Origin: an uncultured Mucispirillum sp.
GTDB taxonomy: Bacteria; Chrysiogenota; Deferribacteres; Deferribacterales; Mucispirillaceae
Assembly (NCBI GenBank): GCA_944324465.1
Contig: CALUWI010000001.1
Span: 192,245-256,244, forward strand
Direction of reading: 5' to 3'
DNA: 64,000 bases
Of this stretch, positions 27,812 through 36,183 are shown in pieces. The translations under genes and the position numbers were made by a program. The notes below the pieces were generated by a model. The model was not told the origin of the DNA. It did not search any database and saw only the letters and a list, made by a program, of their open reading frames with translations. Numbering within the stretch: the stretch's first letter is position 1; each line of letters opens with the position of its first letter.

Positions 27812-27919
27812 GGCATTATCTGCCGTATAAAGACGAAAAAAATTGTTTCCTATATTGTAAGCGTATTTTTCTTATTTCTTATTTAATTTTACAAACAACA
27901 TTTTGGCAGATTATCTGCC
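27812..27919. promoter_or_regulatory. Pair of related palindromes in the plsX-fabD gap
   Basis: GGCATTATCTGCC at 27812-27824 and the perfect 7+1+7 palindrome GGCAGATTATCTGCC at 27905-27919 share the half-site TTATCTGCC. They lie upstream of fabD on its strand. The second is followed by seven T on the plus strand, where there is no gene to terminate. A repressor site controlling fabD-fabG-acpP is the simplest reading, but no regulator is identified. Confidence 0.45.
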
Positions 27920-28017
27920 TTTTTTTAAGCCTTATTCTTTTATATATACTAATATTATACAGTAAAATTTATATAATATCAATAATTCATTTTATTTATA
28001 ATATTAACAATAATAAA

Positions 28018-29043
28018 TTAATAGTTTAATATACTTGTAAGAGAATCTTTTACATCTCCAACAATAGCTTCATTCATCTTACTTTCTGCAGCACGCATAG
28101 CCACTCTTATACCGTTTGCTACTGCTGTGTCATTAGATGAACCGTGACCTATTACACATACACCTTTAACACCAAGCAGTGGAGCACCGCCGTACTGAGC
28201 ACCGTCTGTTTTCTTTTTCAAACTATTAAATGCTTTTTTAGAAAGTAATGCACCTATTTTAGATACAGTAGATGATAACAGCTCTTGTTTAAGCATAGAT
28301 GTCATATATTTTGCTACTGACTGGCTTACTTTTAATGCAATATTACCTGCAAAACCATCACATACCACAACATCAGCTTCGCCTCTAAATAATGCTTTTC
28401 CTTCTACATTACCAGTAAATTTGATAACATCAGTTTTTTTAAGGATAGGATACACTGCTTTTGTAAGCATATCCCCTTTTCCTTCTTCTTCACCATTACT
28501 TAAGAGACCAACTGTTGGATTATCGATATGAAGCACTTTTTTTGCGTATGCTGAACCCATAATTGCAAATGTAACTAAATGTTCAGGACGGCAGTCCACA
28601 TTTGCACCTACATCAAGCATGAAAAAATAGCCTCTTTCATTTGAAGCTGGAAGTATTGTGCCGATAGCAGGGCGTGCAACCCCTTCCAGCAGACCTAATA
28701 CTACCATTGAAACAGCCATAGCTGCACCGCTGTTGCCAGCTGTAAAAAATCCAGCAGCTTTACCGTCTTTTACAAGCTTTAAACCTATATGCATAGATGA
28801 TTTGCGTTTACCACGGACAATTTCTGACGGATGGTCGTCCATAGCGATAAACTCATCAGTATGCACTATCTGTATTTTAGGCTGTTTCTGTTTAGTGCAG
28901 GCAGCAAGTTCTTTTTCGATAACTGCTTTGTCGCCCACTAAAATCACTTCCAGATTTGGTGTTTCATTAACAGCCTTAACAGCACCTTTTACAACTTCGC
29001 TTGGGGCGTTATCACCGCCCATAGCATCAACAGCGATAACCAT
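28018..29043 (-). CDS. plsX: Phosphate acyltransferase PlsX
   Basis: PlsX converts acyl-ACP to acyl phosphate at the inner face of the membrane, feeding phospholipid synthesis. The 341 residues begin IAVDAMGGDNAPSEVVKGA and contain TAGNSGAAMA, LDVGANVDCRPEHL and CDGFAGNIALK, all family hallmarks. It begins two bases after the rpmF stop, a pairing common in bacteria. Confidence 0.95.
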   Translation of the reverse strand: MVIAVDAMGGDNAPSEVVKGAVKAVNETPNLEVILVGDKAVIEKELAACTKQKQPKIQIVHTDEFIAMDDHPSEIVRGKRKSSMHIGLKLVKDGKAAGFFTAGNSGAAMAVSMVVLGLLEGVARPAIGTILPASNERGYFFMLDVGANVDCRPEHLVTFAIMGSAYAKKVLHIDNPTVGLLSNGEEEGKGDMLTKAVYPILKKTDVIKFTGNVEGKALFRGEADVVVCDGFAGNIALKVSQSVAKYMTSMLKQELLSSTVSKIGALLSKKAFNSLKKKTDGAQYGGAPLLGVKGVCVIGHGSSNDTAVANGIRVAMRAAESKMNEAIVGDVKDSLTSILNY

Positions 29044-29045
29044 GA

Positions 29046-29231
29046 CTATACTTCTTTAGTATCAGCCACTACTTTACGGCCTTTATATGTTCCGCAGCTA
29101 GGGCATACAGTATGAGCTTGTTTTAACTCACCACAGTTTTCGCATTTAACACCAAGAAGTGTAGATGGATGATGGTGTGACCTTCTCATACCTACTTTGC
29201 TTTTTGTTGTCTTGTGTTTTGGATTAGGCAT
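29046..29231 (-). CDS. rpmF: 50S ribosomal protein L32
   Basis: A 61-residue ribosomal protein beginning MPNPKHKTTKSKVGMRRSHH. It has a zinc-binding pair CENCG and CPSCG, so this is the zinc-containing form. Length and composition are standard. It lies between the yceD-like gene and plsX. Confidence 0.96.
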   Translation of the reverse strand: MPNPKHKTTKSKVGMRRSHHHPSTLLGVKCENCGELKQAHTVCPSCGTYKGRKVVADTKEV

Positions 29232-29300
29232 TTTTGCTCTCCCTATTTTACCAAAATGGTTATTATTATTTTATATTGTTTACCAAAAATGGTTTATTTA

Positions 29301-29801
29301 CTACTTTAATTTATCAAGTGCAGCCCAGCGTGAATCTGTCTGTTTAGTACAAGTGCATTTTTCAGTATTTAGTGATGCACCGCAGCCCTGACATATACCT
29401 TTGCAGTCATCTTTACAGAGCCTTTTTTCAGGCACTAAAAGCAGCGCTTCTTCCCTTAAAAGCTCATGTATATCAAAGTGGTCTTTTGGTGTAACATACA
29501 TACCTGCTTCTTCGTCAGATAAACCTTCTTCTCCGTCTGCCTCCATTGGCGGATATTCACCAAGTGGGGAAAGAGTAAGTATTAAATCTTCTTCTATATC
29601 CATATTAACAGGCTCTAAACACCTGTCGCAGGGGCATGAAAAGTGCAGCTTAAGTTTGCCTGTAACCACATAAGCATCCCCAGCTTTATCTACACGGCCT
29701 GAAAAAGATTTAATATCAAATTTATCATCACCTTCGGCAAATGAAAAAGCCTCATCTATAATAAAGCCTTCATCATGCACCTGCTCATAATATATAATCA
29801 T
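29301..29801 (-). CDS. DUF177 / YceD family protein
   Basis: A 166-residue protein of the YceD (DUF177) family, nearly always found just before rpmF. In plants and E. coli its relatives are linked to 23S rRNA accumulation. The sequence shows LHFSCPCDRCLEPV, an acidic middle region, and the C-terminal CKGICQGCGASLNTEKCTC with clustered cysteines that could bind a metal. I start at the ATG, one codon after a GTG that is also possible. Confidence 0.85.
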   Translation of the reverse strand: MIIYYEQVHDEGFIIDEAFSFAEGDDKFDIKSFSGRVDKAGDAYVVTGKLKLHFSCPCDRCLEPVNMDIEEDLILTLSPLGEYPPMEADGEEGLSDEEAGMYVTPKDHFDIHELLREEALLLVPEKRLCKDDCKGICQGCGASLNTEKCTCTKQTDSRWAALDKLK

Positions 29802-29939
29802 CACTAACTCATCTTATATAATCATAAACATTCGTTGCAGATTATAATAAATATAATAATAATCGTCAAGAGAAAAAAGCATATACCACATTTTCTATAA
29901 GTTGTAAATAAAAAAATTAGGCAGCTATTATATAATGAC

Positions 29940-29957
29940 ACTTATAGTCTGTGGACT
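29940..29957 (+). promoter_or_regulatory. C-box operator of the restriction-modification system
   Basis: The sequence ACTTATAGTCTGTGGACT contains AGTC, four bases, then GACT. It closely resembles the ACTTATAGTCCGTG boxes I recall for controller proteins such as C.Esp1396I. It overlaps the -35 position of a likely promoter (-10 TACAAT at 29969-29974), 38 bp before the controller gene. Autoregulation is inferred from this layout. Confidence 0.65.
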
Positions 29958-29994
29958 TTTTTTCCATATACAATATATTTTTATTGAGGTTCAT

Positions 29995-30228
29995 ATGAAT
30001 TTATTAAACATTTTTAGTTTAAACGTAAAGAAATACAGACAGTTAAAAAAATTATCACAAGAAAAATTAGCAGAAATGTCTAATCTACATAGAACATATA
30101 TCAGTGATATTGAATGTGGAAGACGGAATATTTCTATTGAAAATATAGAAAAACTTGCTGGTGCTCTAGAAATAGATGCATATTTACTTTTTAAAAAGGA
30201 TGAAAATAAGGATAAATATAATGACTAA
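29995..30228 (+). CDS. Controller (C) protein of a restriction-modification system
   Basis: A 77-residue helix-turn-helix protein of the Xre/Cro fold, with the recognition region LSQEKLAEMSNLHRTYISDIECGRRNISIENIEKLA. That is the pattern and size of C proteins, which bind C-boxes and delay nuclease expression until the DNA is methylated. I start at the ATG five bases after GAGG, rather than 20 codons upstream, which would fall inside the operator. Its last eight bases overlap the HNH nuclease gene, the usual C-R coupling. Confidence 0.85.
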   Translation: MNLLNIFSLNVKKYRQLKKLSQEKLAEMSNLHRTYISDIECGRRNISIENIEKLAGALEIDAYLLFKKDENKDKYND

Positions 30229-30814
30229 AAAAGATTTATTTTTAGAGTTAGCTAAACCAGATCGCAATGGCGTTAGTAGATGGGTAAATGTAAAAGAATT
30301 CACAGGGAAATATAAATCATTGGTATTTGGAAACGGTGCTTCTTGGTGTAGATCTACAACTTCTATCGCGAAAGAATATATAATAGAGTTTGATAAAACA
30401 TTGACAAAAAGTCCAAAAATAGACGCTGTAAGATTAAATGGATTTAATAACAACAATCATTCTCAGCATATTAGAGCAGACATTAAAAAAGCAATAAAAA
30501 AACAAAGATGTGTTGTTTTAGGAACATCAAATCCAGAAGTTGACCATAAAGATGGTCGTAAAAACGATGAACGAGTTATGCTTAATCAAGATCAACAATT
30601 ATCTGATTTTCAACCATTGAGTAAAGCTGCTAATGATGCAAAAAGACAATATTGCAAAGACTGTAAGAGCACTAATTTACGATATGATGCTGCAAAACTT
30701 GGATATCCAATATCTTTTTATCAAGGTACAGAACATTACGATGATACAAATAAATGCATTGGTTGCTTTTGGTATGACCCAATAGAATTTAGAAAACATT
30801 TAAAGGAAAAATAA
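30221..30814 (+). CDS. HNH restriction endonuclease (probable Type II)
   Basis: A 197-residue HNH nuclease. The core is EVDHKDGRKNDERV, with His109 as likely general base, followed by LSKAANDAKRQYCKDC with Asn138. Four cysteines (145, 148, 179, 182) could hold a structural zinc as in other HNH restriction enzymes. It is directly behind the C protein, with AAGGA eight bases before the ATG. With two methyltransferases next door, an asymmetric Type IIS-like target is likely. The target sequence itself cannot be read from the protein. Confidence 0.75.
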   Translation: MTKKDLFLELAKPDRNGVSRWVNVKEFTGKYKSLVFGNGASWCRSTTSIAKEYIIEFDKTLTKSPKIDAVRLNGFNNNNHSQHIRADIKKAIKKQRCVVLGTSNPEVDHKDGRKNDERVMLNQDQQLSDFQPLSKAANDAKRQYCKDCKSTNLRYDAAKLGYPISFYQGTEHYDDTNKCIGCFWYDPIEFRKHLKEK

Positions 30815-30815
30815 A

Positions 30816-31958
30816 ATGACACATGTGTTTATTGTTGATGATATAACATTTGATATACATTTAAAATATATGTTTGCTGGCACTGGTACAGAAAATGAAC
30901 CAATATTCCTAGACAATTGTCAATATAAAGATATGCATTATGCGACAGAACGTAATTTAGTAGCTTTAATTGCTGACATAAGCAGAGTCAAAATAGATGA
31001 CGAAATATTATTCTATTTACAGGGAAATGAAAACCATTCTGGTACTATTTTTGGTATTTTTAAAGTAAAAAACAACCCATTTTATTGTAAAGATAATTAT
31101 TTACAAAGTGATCTTAAGAAAAATTTACAATATAGAGTCTTAATAGAAGTAGATGAAGTATATGCACAAGGAATATCAGAATATACAGCATTAGATAGTT
31201 TACAAAATATAGAACATCCTAGCCAAATGTGCTGGAGCCTAATATATAGAAAACTACGTGGTAATCGTGGATGCACTATGATAACTGATTATGAAACAGA
31301 ACGATTAAAATATATGATAAAAAAAGCAAATAATAATGAAGTAATAACTCTTTCTAATGATAATGATAGATTTTCGTATGACTCACAAAATAATTGTATT
31401 TATGTTACACTGCATAATACTATATATGGAGGTAAAAAGGACGAATCTCTAGATATTACAAAAAGATTGCTAGTTAAAATGCAAAATAACAAAGCTTATG
31501 AAACACATTTGCAAGCTTATATTTTGCAACATATTAATATAGATAATAATCTAAAACAATTGCTTGTACCAAATACAGAAAATTCATTCTGGATAGGTAA
31601 TGAAGTAGGCTGTGGTGTAGGTATGCAAAAAATAGATATATTAATAATACAGCTTTTAAATAGAACATTACATATTAATATTGTTGAACTTAAATGCATC
31701 AACCCAAATAAGAGTATATTTGAACAGTTAAAAAGATATATAGACTGGATAAAAGAGTATATATGTCCACTATACAAAGATAAAAAAATACAAATAAATC
31801 CTATAATAATTGCACCATTTGATAAAAACAACTTATTACCAAATTTAAGTACAGAAGAAAATATTACAATTAATAAACATACAGTTACAATTGAAAAAGT
31901 AAAATATATTAATGTTCTTAAAGAAGGTGATAATATTACTTTTGAAGAATTAACTTAA
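30816..31958 (+). CDS. EVE-like domain joined to PD-(D/E)XK nuclease
   Basis: A 380-residue protein with two parts. The N-terminal 160 residues contain DEILFYLQGNENHSG and GIFKVKNNPFY, the pattern of EVE/YTH-type domains that read modified bases. The C-terminal part has MQKIDILII followed by NIVELK, giving Asp274, Glu291 and Lys293 of a PD-(D/E)XK nuclease. It starts one base after the HNH gene stop and is probably co-transcribed. It may be the actual or a second nuclease of the system, perhaps sensing modification. The nuclease core is fairly clear; the EVE call is weaker. Its end overlaps the convergent methyltransferase by nine bases. Confidence 0.6.
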   Translation: MTHVFIVDDITFDIHLKYMFAGTGTENEPIFLDNCQYKDMHYATERNLVALIADISRVKIDDEILFYLQGNENHSGTIFGIFKVKNNPFYCKDNYLQSDLKKNLQYRVLIEVDEVYAQGISEYTALDSLQNIEHPSQMCWSLIYRKLRGNRGCTMITDYETERLKYMIKKANNNEVITLSNDNDRFSYDSQNNCIYVTLHNTIYGGKKDESLDITKRLLVKMQNNKAYETHLQAYILQHINIDNNLKQLLVPNTENSFWIGNEVGCGVGMQKIDILIIQLLNRTLHINIVELKCINPNKSIFEQLKRYIDWIKEYICPLYKDKKIQINPIIIAPFDKNNLLPNLSTEENITINKHTVTIEKVKYINVLKEGDNITFEELT

Positions 31959-32735
31959 TTTTTTAAAAACAAATATATATTCGTGCTTAAATATATAAAA
32001 ATCACTGGCTAATGCTCTATATCTCCATATTGCTTTTGTTCCACTTTTACCTTTAGTTTCATCAAAATTTTTAACAATTATTGCTTTCATTAAAAAATTC
32101 TTCTCCATAAAAAGATTCATACAATAAAAACCAAGAGGAACAATCTGACTATTAGCATATTTATCACCAATAACTAATGCACAATACCTATTTTTTTCAA
32201 GTAATTTTGATGTATTATCAATCACCTTACTAAATTTAGATAAAAAATCTTGTAATGAAACAGCATTAGATAAATCCTGTTTATTATCAGAAAACTTTAT
32301 AATATCCCAATATGGTGGATGGTAGATAATAAATTGAACTTTATTTATATTATTTTGGATTTGTTGAGTAATATCTATACTTCCACTGTCGCCTTCAAAA
32401 ATTAAATACTTTGAATTATTTATTTCTATGTTATTTAATCTGTTAGTAACTTCTTGAACAACATCTTTTTGTAATTCTATACCTATTGAATTTCTCTCCA
32501 TATTTATTGCTTCAATCAGTGATGTACCGCTACCCATAAACGGGTCAAGAATCCAATCTCCCTTTTTAGTATATCTGCTAAACAGCTGATGCGGAATTTG
32601 TGGGATAAAATTACCATGATAATGTCCACTATGTATACCACTATTATCACGTTTATCTATAATCCACAATGAATCTGTAGAAATATCACTATAATTATGC
32701 CATAATTTCATATTAATATCATTATATTTTGCCAC
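31950..32735 (-). CDS. DNA methyltransferase, N4/N6 type, HPPYW motif
   Basis: A 261-residue DNA methyltransferase. The SAM-binding motif DPFMGSGTSLIEA is at residues 64-76, and the catalytic motif is HPPYW at 139-143. The motif order (SAM site first, then catalytic site) differs from the classic beta class, where it is reversed. It methylates the amino group of adenine or cytosine; which one cannot be decided. The start is GTG, overlapping by one base the TAG stop of the upstream methyltransferase (TAGTG), so the two are coupled. It likely protects one strand of the HNH enzyme's target. Confidence 0.82.
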   Translation of the reverse strand: MAKYNDINMKLWHNYSDISTDSLWIIDKRDNSGIHSGHYHGNFIPQIPHQLFSRYTKKGDWILDPFMGSGTSLIEAINMERNSIGIELQKDVVQEVTNRLNNIEINNSKYLIFEGDSGSIDITQQIQNNINKVQFIIYHPPYWDIIKFSDNKQDLSNAVSLQDFLSKFSKVIDNTSKLLEKNRYCALVIGDKYANSQIVPLGFYCMNLFMEKNFLMKAIIVKNFDETKGKSGTKAIWRYRALASDFYIFKHEYIFVFKKLS

Positions 32736-33733
32736 TATGATACCTTTTCCAATAAATGTAAATATTCTATAGTAGTAGATGATGATATATTTCTATTTAT
32801 ATCTTTATCTGCCTTAAATCGCCTATATTCTTGAGTAAAACAAGTATATTTTCCATATTTCTCCATAATCTTTTTTATGATATCTAAACTCATTAACCCT
32901 TCATTATTATAGCTCACAAAGATATATTTAAATTTAGCATTTTTAACCAAATCATCAAAAACATCTTCAACCGTCCGTTTTGAACAATACGCACTCTTTT
33001 GTTGTGAATAATCTCTTAAACCACTTTTTCCAAATAATTCTGGGTAATCATATCTTGCTATTGTTTCTAACACATGATAATTAGCACTGTATTGACGTGT
33101 ATTATATGGTGGATCTAAATACAATACATCACCATCAATATGATATATTAACTCATTTATATTCATATTATACACTTTGCCAACTACACCATTAATTTGA
33201 GGCAACAGCTCTAACACTAAAGGCTTTTGTGCTGATGATTTTATATGTTTCAAAAATGCCCCATATACTGATGCAGTATTAGCTACTTTATCAATAGAAT
33301 TTAATAGACTTGCCAGCAGTGAATAATATGATGATTCATCAATCTCATTTTTACGAAGTAAAGAATCTAATTCTATCCTTATAGCATCACATTTTTTACC
33401 ATTTTCATCACTAAAATAATTCCTTCCACTACCTGAGCCTGCACAATAATTATTATATACAAATCCTTCTACACCTTTTAAATTGTTCAAATACTCAATT
33501 AAATCAGAACTTATGGTAATATTATTAGTAATATAATGTTTATTTAAAACATAACTATAATATTGTATATCATTTGAAATTACATTAAAACCCCTAGAAC
33601 GATACTCTGCACCAACTACACCTGTACCTGCAAATAAATCTGCAAATACCATATTTGTCTTTTTATTAATAACTGAATTTATACTTGTTACTAAAAAATG
33701 CATTAAAGAATATTTTGAGCCAATATAATTCAT
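32735..33733 (-). CDS. D12-class adenine-N6 DNA methyltransferase
   Basis: A 332-residue methyltransferase of the Dam/D12 class. It opens with MNYIGSKYSLM, then FADLFAGTGVVG (SAM site) and LYLDPPYNTRQYSANYH (catalytic DPPY at 207-210). The long insert between them is the target-recognition region, and no fusion is seen. It is the first gene of a two-gene minus-strand operon convergent with the C-HNH-EVE operon. Two methyltransferases beside one HNH nuclease point to an asymmetric recognition site. Confidence 0.85.
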   Translation of the reverse strand: MNYIGSKYSLMHFLVTSINSVINKKTNMVFADLFAGTGVVGAEYRSRGFNVISNDIQYYSYVLNKHYITNNITISSDLIEYLNNLKGVEGFVYNNYCAGSGSGRNYFSDENGKKCDAIRIELDSLLRKNEIDESSYYSLLASLLNSIDKVANTASVYGAFLKHIKSSAQKPLVLELLPQINGVVGKVYNMNINELIYHIDGDVLYLDPPYNTRQYSANYHVLETIARYDYPELFGKSGLRDYSQQKSAYCSKRTVEDVFDDLVKNAKFKYIFVSYNNEGLMSLDIIKKIMEKYGKYTCFTQEYRRFKADKDINRNISSSTTIEYLHLLEKVS

Positions 33734-33832
33734 CTTATAACCTTTATATAAAAATTACCTGTTAGAAACTATCATAAAACAAACTTAATATCAATTATTA
33801 TTTATATATAGTAAAAACAAGACACCTAAACA

Positions 33833-34552
33833 CTAACTTTCCCATATTCCTTTAAAAATATTATCATATCCTTTTGTTTCATCTATACTTCCCTGCTGGA
33901 AAAGAGGCGGTTCAATACACAATTCTTCGCCGCCTGCAAGCATACACTCTACAAAAACCAGCTTTGCTTTTGATGATATATCTTTATGAAGTGATAGTAT
34001 TCTTTTAGGCTGCAGGTTATTTATTTTACATATATGCAGTGCTTCTATAAGCATATCTGCATCGTATGAAAAAAATAATCTCCCTTGATGCTTTAAACTG
34101 CCTTTTGCAAATTTTACCACATCTTCTATATTCATAGTGATTGTAAAGCGTGCCTTATTAGCTATTTCATCTTTTGCTGTTTTACCTGTTCCTGCATGTC
34201 TGTAAGGCGGGTTACACACTACTGCATCATAAAGTTTTTCTTTTTTCATCTGCCTTATATCTGCATTAATCACCGATATTTTATCCTGCATACTGCAAAG
34301 TGATACAGTCTGTTTTAAACATTCAAACATTTCTTCCTGCAGTTCTATGGCTGTTACTTTTGATTTATATGCTTTTGCAATTAATGCAGCTATTACACCG
34401 CTTCCACTGCCTACATCTGCAATATGCCACTTTTCCTTTGCATTGGTAAACCATGCAAGAACTGGCGAATCGCAGCCAAAACGGAATCCGTTATTTTTAA
34501 GCTGACATATTGTTATATCATTAAAAATCATACTGTTGAATGTATATTCCAC
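33833..34552 (-). CDS. trmN6: tRNA1(Val) (adenine37-N6)-methyltransferase
   Basis: TrmN6 (YfiC) methylates A37 of a valine tRNA next to the anticodon. The 239 residues show FRFGCDSPVLAWF, the SAM site VADVGSGSGVIAALIA, and the catalytic CNPPYRHAGTGK. All three are arranged as in the family. The start is GTG, six bases after AAAGG; an ATG seven codons later is the alternative. It is next to the restriction island but belongs to the core genome, and is divergent from the transglycosylase gene. Confidence 0.82.
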   Translation of the reverse strand: MEYTFNSMIFNDITICQLKNNGFRFGCDSPVLAWFTNAKEKWHIADVGSGSGVIAALIAKAYKSKVTAIELQEEMFECLKQTVSLCSMQDKISVINADIRQMKKEKLYDAVVCNPPYRHAGTGKTAKDEIANKARFTITMNIEDVVKFAKGSLKHQGRLFFSYDADMLIEALHICKINNLQPKRILSLHKDISSKAKLVFVECMLAGGEELCIEPPLFQQGSIDETKGYDNIFKGIWES

Positions 34553-34610
34553 TATCCACCTTTAAAAAATATATAAAATGTGTAAAATTGTCTAATATTT
34601 CATTTTTCAC

Positions 34611-34639
34611 TTGACACTAAGTGATTTTGTATTAATTAT
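34611..34639 (+). promoter_or_regulatory. Promoter and small palindrome ahead of the transglycosylase
   Basis: TTGACA at 34611-34616 lies inside the inverted repeat TCACTT/AAGTGA. A -10 near 34634-34639 (AATTAT, poor) would place the transcript start at or next to the ATG at 34646. No Shine-Dalgarno site precedes that ATG, so the mRNA may be leaderless. Confidence 0.4.
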
Positions 34640-34645
34640 ATAATT

Positions 34646-35380
34646 ATGAAAATAAAGTCTATTTTGTCAAAGTTAGAAAATTTTTTCTTTCACATTACTC
34701 CGCCATTTTATTTAATAGCTGTACTGCTTGGCTGTTTAACAGTCCTGCCTATACTTTTGTCCCCATATATTGACAAAAAAAATGATGAATATAAAATCTC
34801 TCTTATGCAGGATACCATGCGTCTTAATAAACTTTCTCTTGAAATATATGAGAAAAATAAGACCATTACAAACCACCAAAATATACTGATAACAGACTAT
34901 GCTCTCCAGCAAAGCTCAGCTAAAAGATTAAGTTCTAAAGAGCGTTTAGAGCTTGCTTCCATAATTACAGAACAGGCTGAACTTCACAACCTTGACCCGC
35001 TGCTTGTTATTGCACTTATCCATGTAGAAAGTACATTTAACACTAATGCTCAATCCCATAAAGGTGCAAAAGGCTTAATGCAGCTTTTACCAAATACTGC
35101 ACGGTATATTAACAAAAAAACAGATAAAGGCATACCAGAAAACAGTAATCTTTTTGATGCAAAAACAAATATTGCTCTTGGCACTGCATATATGGAATAC
35201 CTTTTAAATAAAACAAACGACAACCTGGAATATGCTCTTGCAGCTTATAATATGGGCCCTGCAAATATGTTCAGAGCAAAGCGTGAAAACAAAGTGCCAA
35301 AAGCATACAGCAATAAAGTCTTAAAAGAATATGCTAAACTGCAAAAGGCAGTTGATACTATAAATGTTGCTCAAAAATAG
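34646..35380 (+). CDS. Membrane-anchored lytic transglycosylase, SLT domain
   Basis: A 244-residue cell wall enzyme that cleaves peptidoglycan without water. One hydrophobic span (about residues 21-40) anchors it, followed by a short helical linker. The SLT domain then runs from about residue 100, with the catalytic Glu128 in ALIHVESTFN and the motifs KGAKGLMQLLPNTARYI and ALAAYNMGPANM. The ATG has no Shine-Dalgarno site. It converges with the hydrogenase protease gene. Confidence 0.88.
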   Translation: MKIKSILSKLENFFFHITPPFYLIAVLLGCLTVLPILLSPYIDKKNDEYKISLMQDTMRLNKLSLEIYEKNKTITNHQNILITDYALQQSSAKRLSSKERLELASIITEQAELHNLDPLLVIALIHVESTFNTNAQSHKGAKGLMQLLPNTARYINKKTDKGIPENSNLFDAKTNIALGTAYMEYLLNKTNDNLEYALAAYNMGPANMFRAKRENKVPKAYSNKVLKEYAKLQKAVDTINVAQK

Positions 35381-35397
35381 CAGATTTCTCAATACTG

Positions 35398-35877
35398 TTA
35401 GCAGTTTTTATATTCTTCTACATATTGATTAATATATTTAACAGTCAATTCAACAATTTCAGGCAGTTTTTCTGCAATACATTCAGAAAGTTCTGTTCCT
35501 GCAGCATAAGATTCAGGCACAACACCTATTAATGTAACAACTTCTGGAGCATGGGAATGAAGCTCAGCCTGAAAAAGAGTTTCCTGAAAGCCTATTTGAT
35601 GCGGCGATATTTTCATAGGCACTTTGGAAAGCATAATGTCATCTTTATTATATACTCTAACGGTGCCTGGTTCTTCTTTTAAAGCTATTGCATCAATTGC
35701 TATTAAAATATCTGCTTCTACAAATTTATGAAAAGATAATATGCCAGTAGTACCGCAGTCATATATTTCTACATTTTCAGGCCACTGCATTTTTTCAAGC
35801 TCTCTGATAACATGTATGCCGATACCCTCATCGGATAATATATAGTTTCCAACTCCCATAACGATAATTTTTTTCAT
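35398..35877 (-). CDS. Hydrogenase maturation protease, HyaD/HybD type
   Basis: This endopeptidase clips the C-terminal tail of a nickel-iron hydrogenase large subunit after nickel insertion. The 159 residues begin IIVMGVGNYILSDEGIGIHVI, with the acidic nickel-sensing residues at 16-17, then IAIDAI and ELHSHAPEVVTLIGVVPE with the expected His. The matching hydrogenase genes are not in the window. It follows two hypothetical genes on the minus strand with short gaps, so it may share their transcript. Confidence 0.9.
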   Translation of the reverse strand: MKKIIVMGVGNYILSDEGIGIHVIRELEKMQWPENVEIYDCGTTGILSFHKFVEADILIAIDAIALKEEPGTVRVYNKDDIMLSKVPMKISPHQIGFQETLFQAELHSHAPEVVTLIGVVPESYAAGTELSECIAEKLPEIVELTVKYINQYVEEYKNC

Positions 35878-35891
35878 GATAACTCCTTTTG

Positions 35892-36182
35892 TTATTTATT
35901 AATATCTCTGCCAAGCATAAAATATTTAAATTTATCAAATGCAGAAGGCTCTGTATTTACCATTCTGCCTGATGCATCATATACTTCCAGTTTATCAAGC
36001 TCATACTGTTTTAAAACTATATAATGGCTCTGTTTATCTACTTCTATAAAACCAGTTCTTTCTTTTGGGTTATCTTCTGGTCTTGTATATGCTGCCACAA
36101 TACCTGTAACTATTTCGCCATCTTTACAGAATGCTTTTACAAAATAATTTACTGACTTGCTCATTTTAAATAAAGATACCAT
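35892..36182 (-). CDS. Hypothetical 96-residue cytoplasmic protein
   Basis: I do not recognise this protein. It has no signal peptide or membrane span. Its beta-rich composition (GEIVTGIVAAYT, TGFIEVDKQSHYIVLKQYELDKLEVYD) looks like a small barrel of the Sm or PilZ-like kind, but no motif confirms this. The start codon overlaps the stop of the preceding gene region (TAG followed by TATG), so it is translated with that gene. The hydrogenase protease gene follows 14 bases later. Confidence 0.6.
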   Translation of the reverse strand: MVSLFKMSKSVNYFVKAFCKDGEIVTGIVAAYTRPEDNPKERTGFIEVDKQSHYIVLKQYELDKLEVYDASGRMVNTEPSAFDKFKYFMLGRDINK

Positions 36183-36183
36183 A

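Noticed and set aside
29935..29994. Longer N-terminus for the C protein
   Set aside because: It would be translated from inside the C-box and promoter; the ATG at 29995 has a ribosome site and gives the usual family length.
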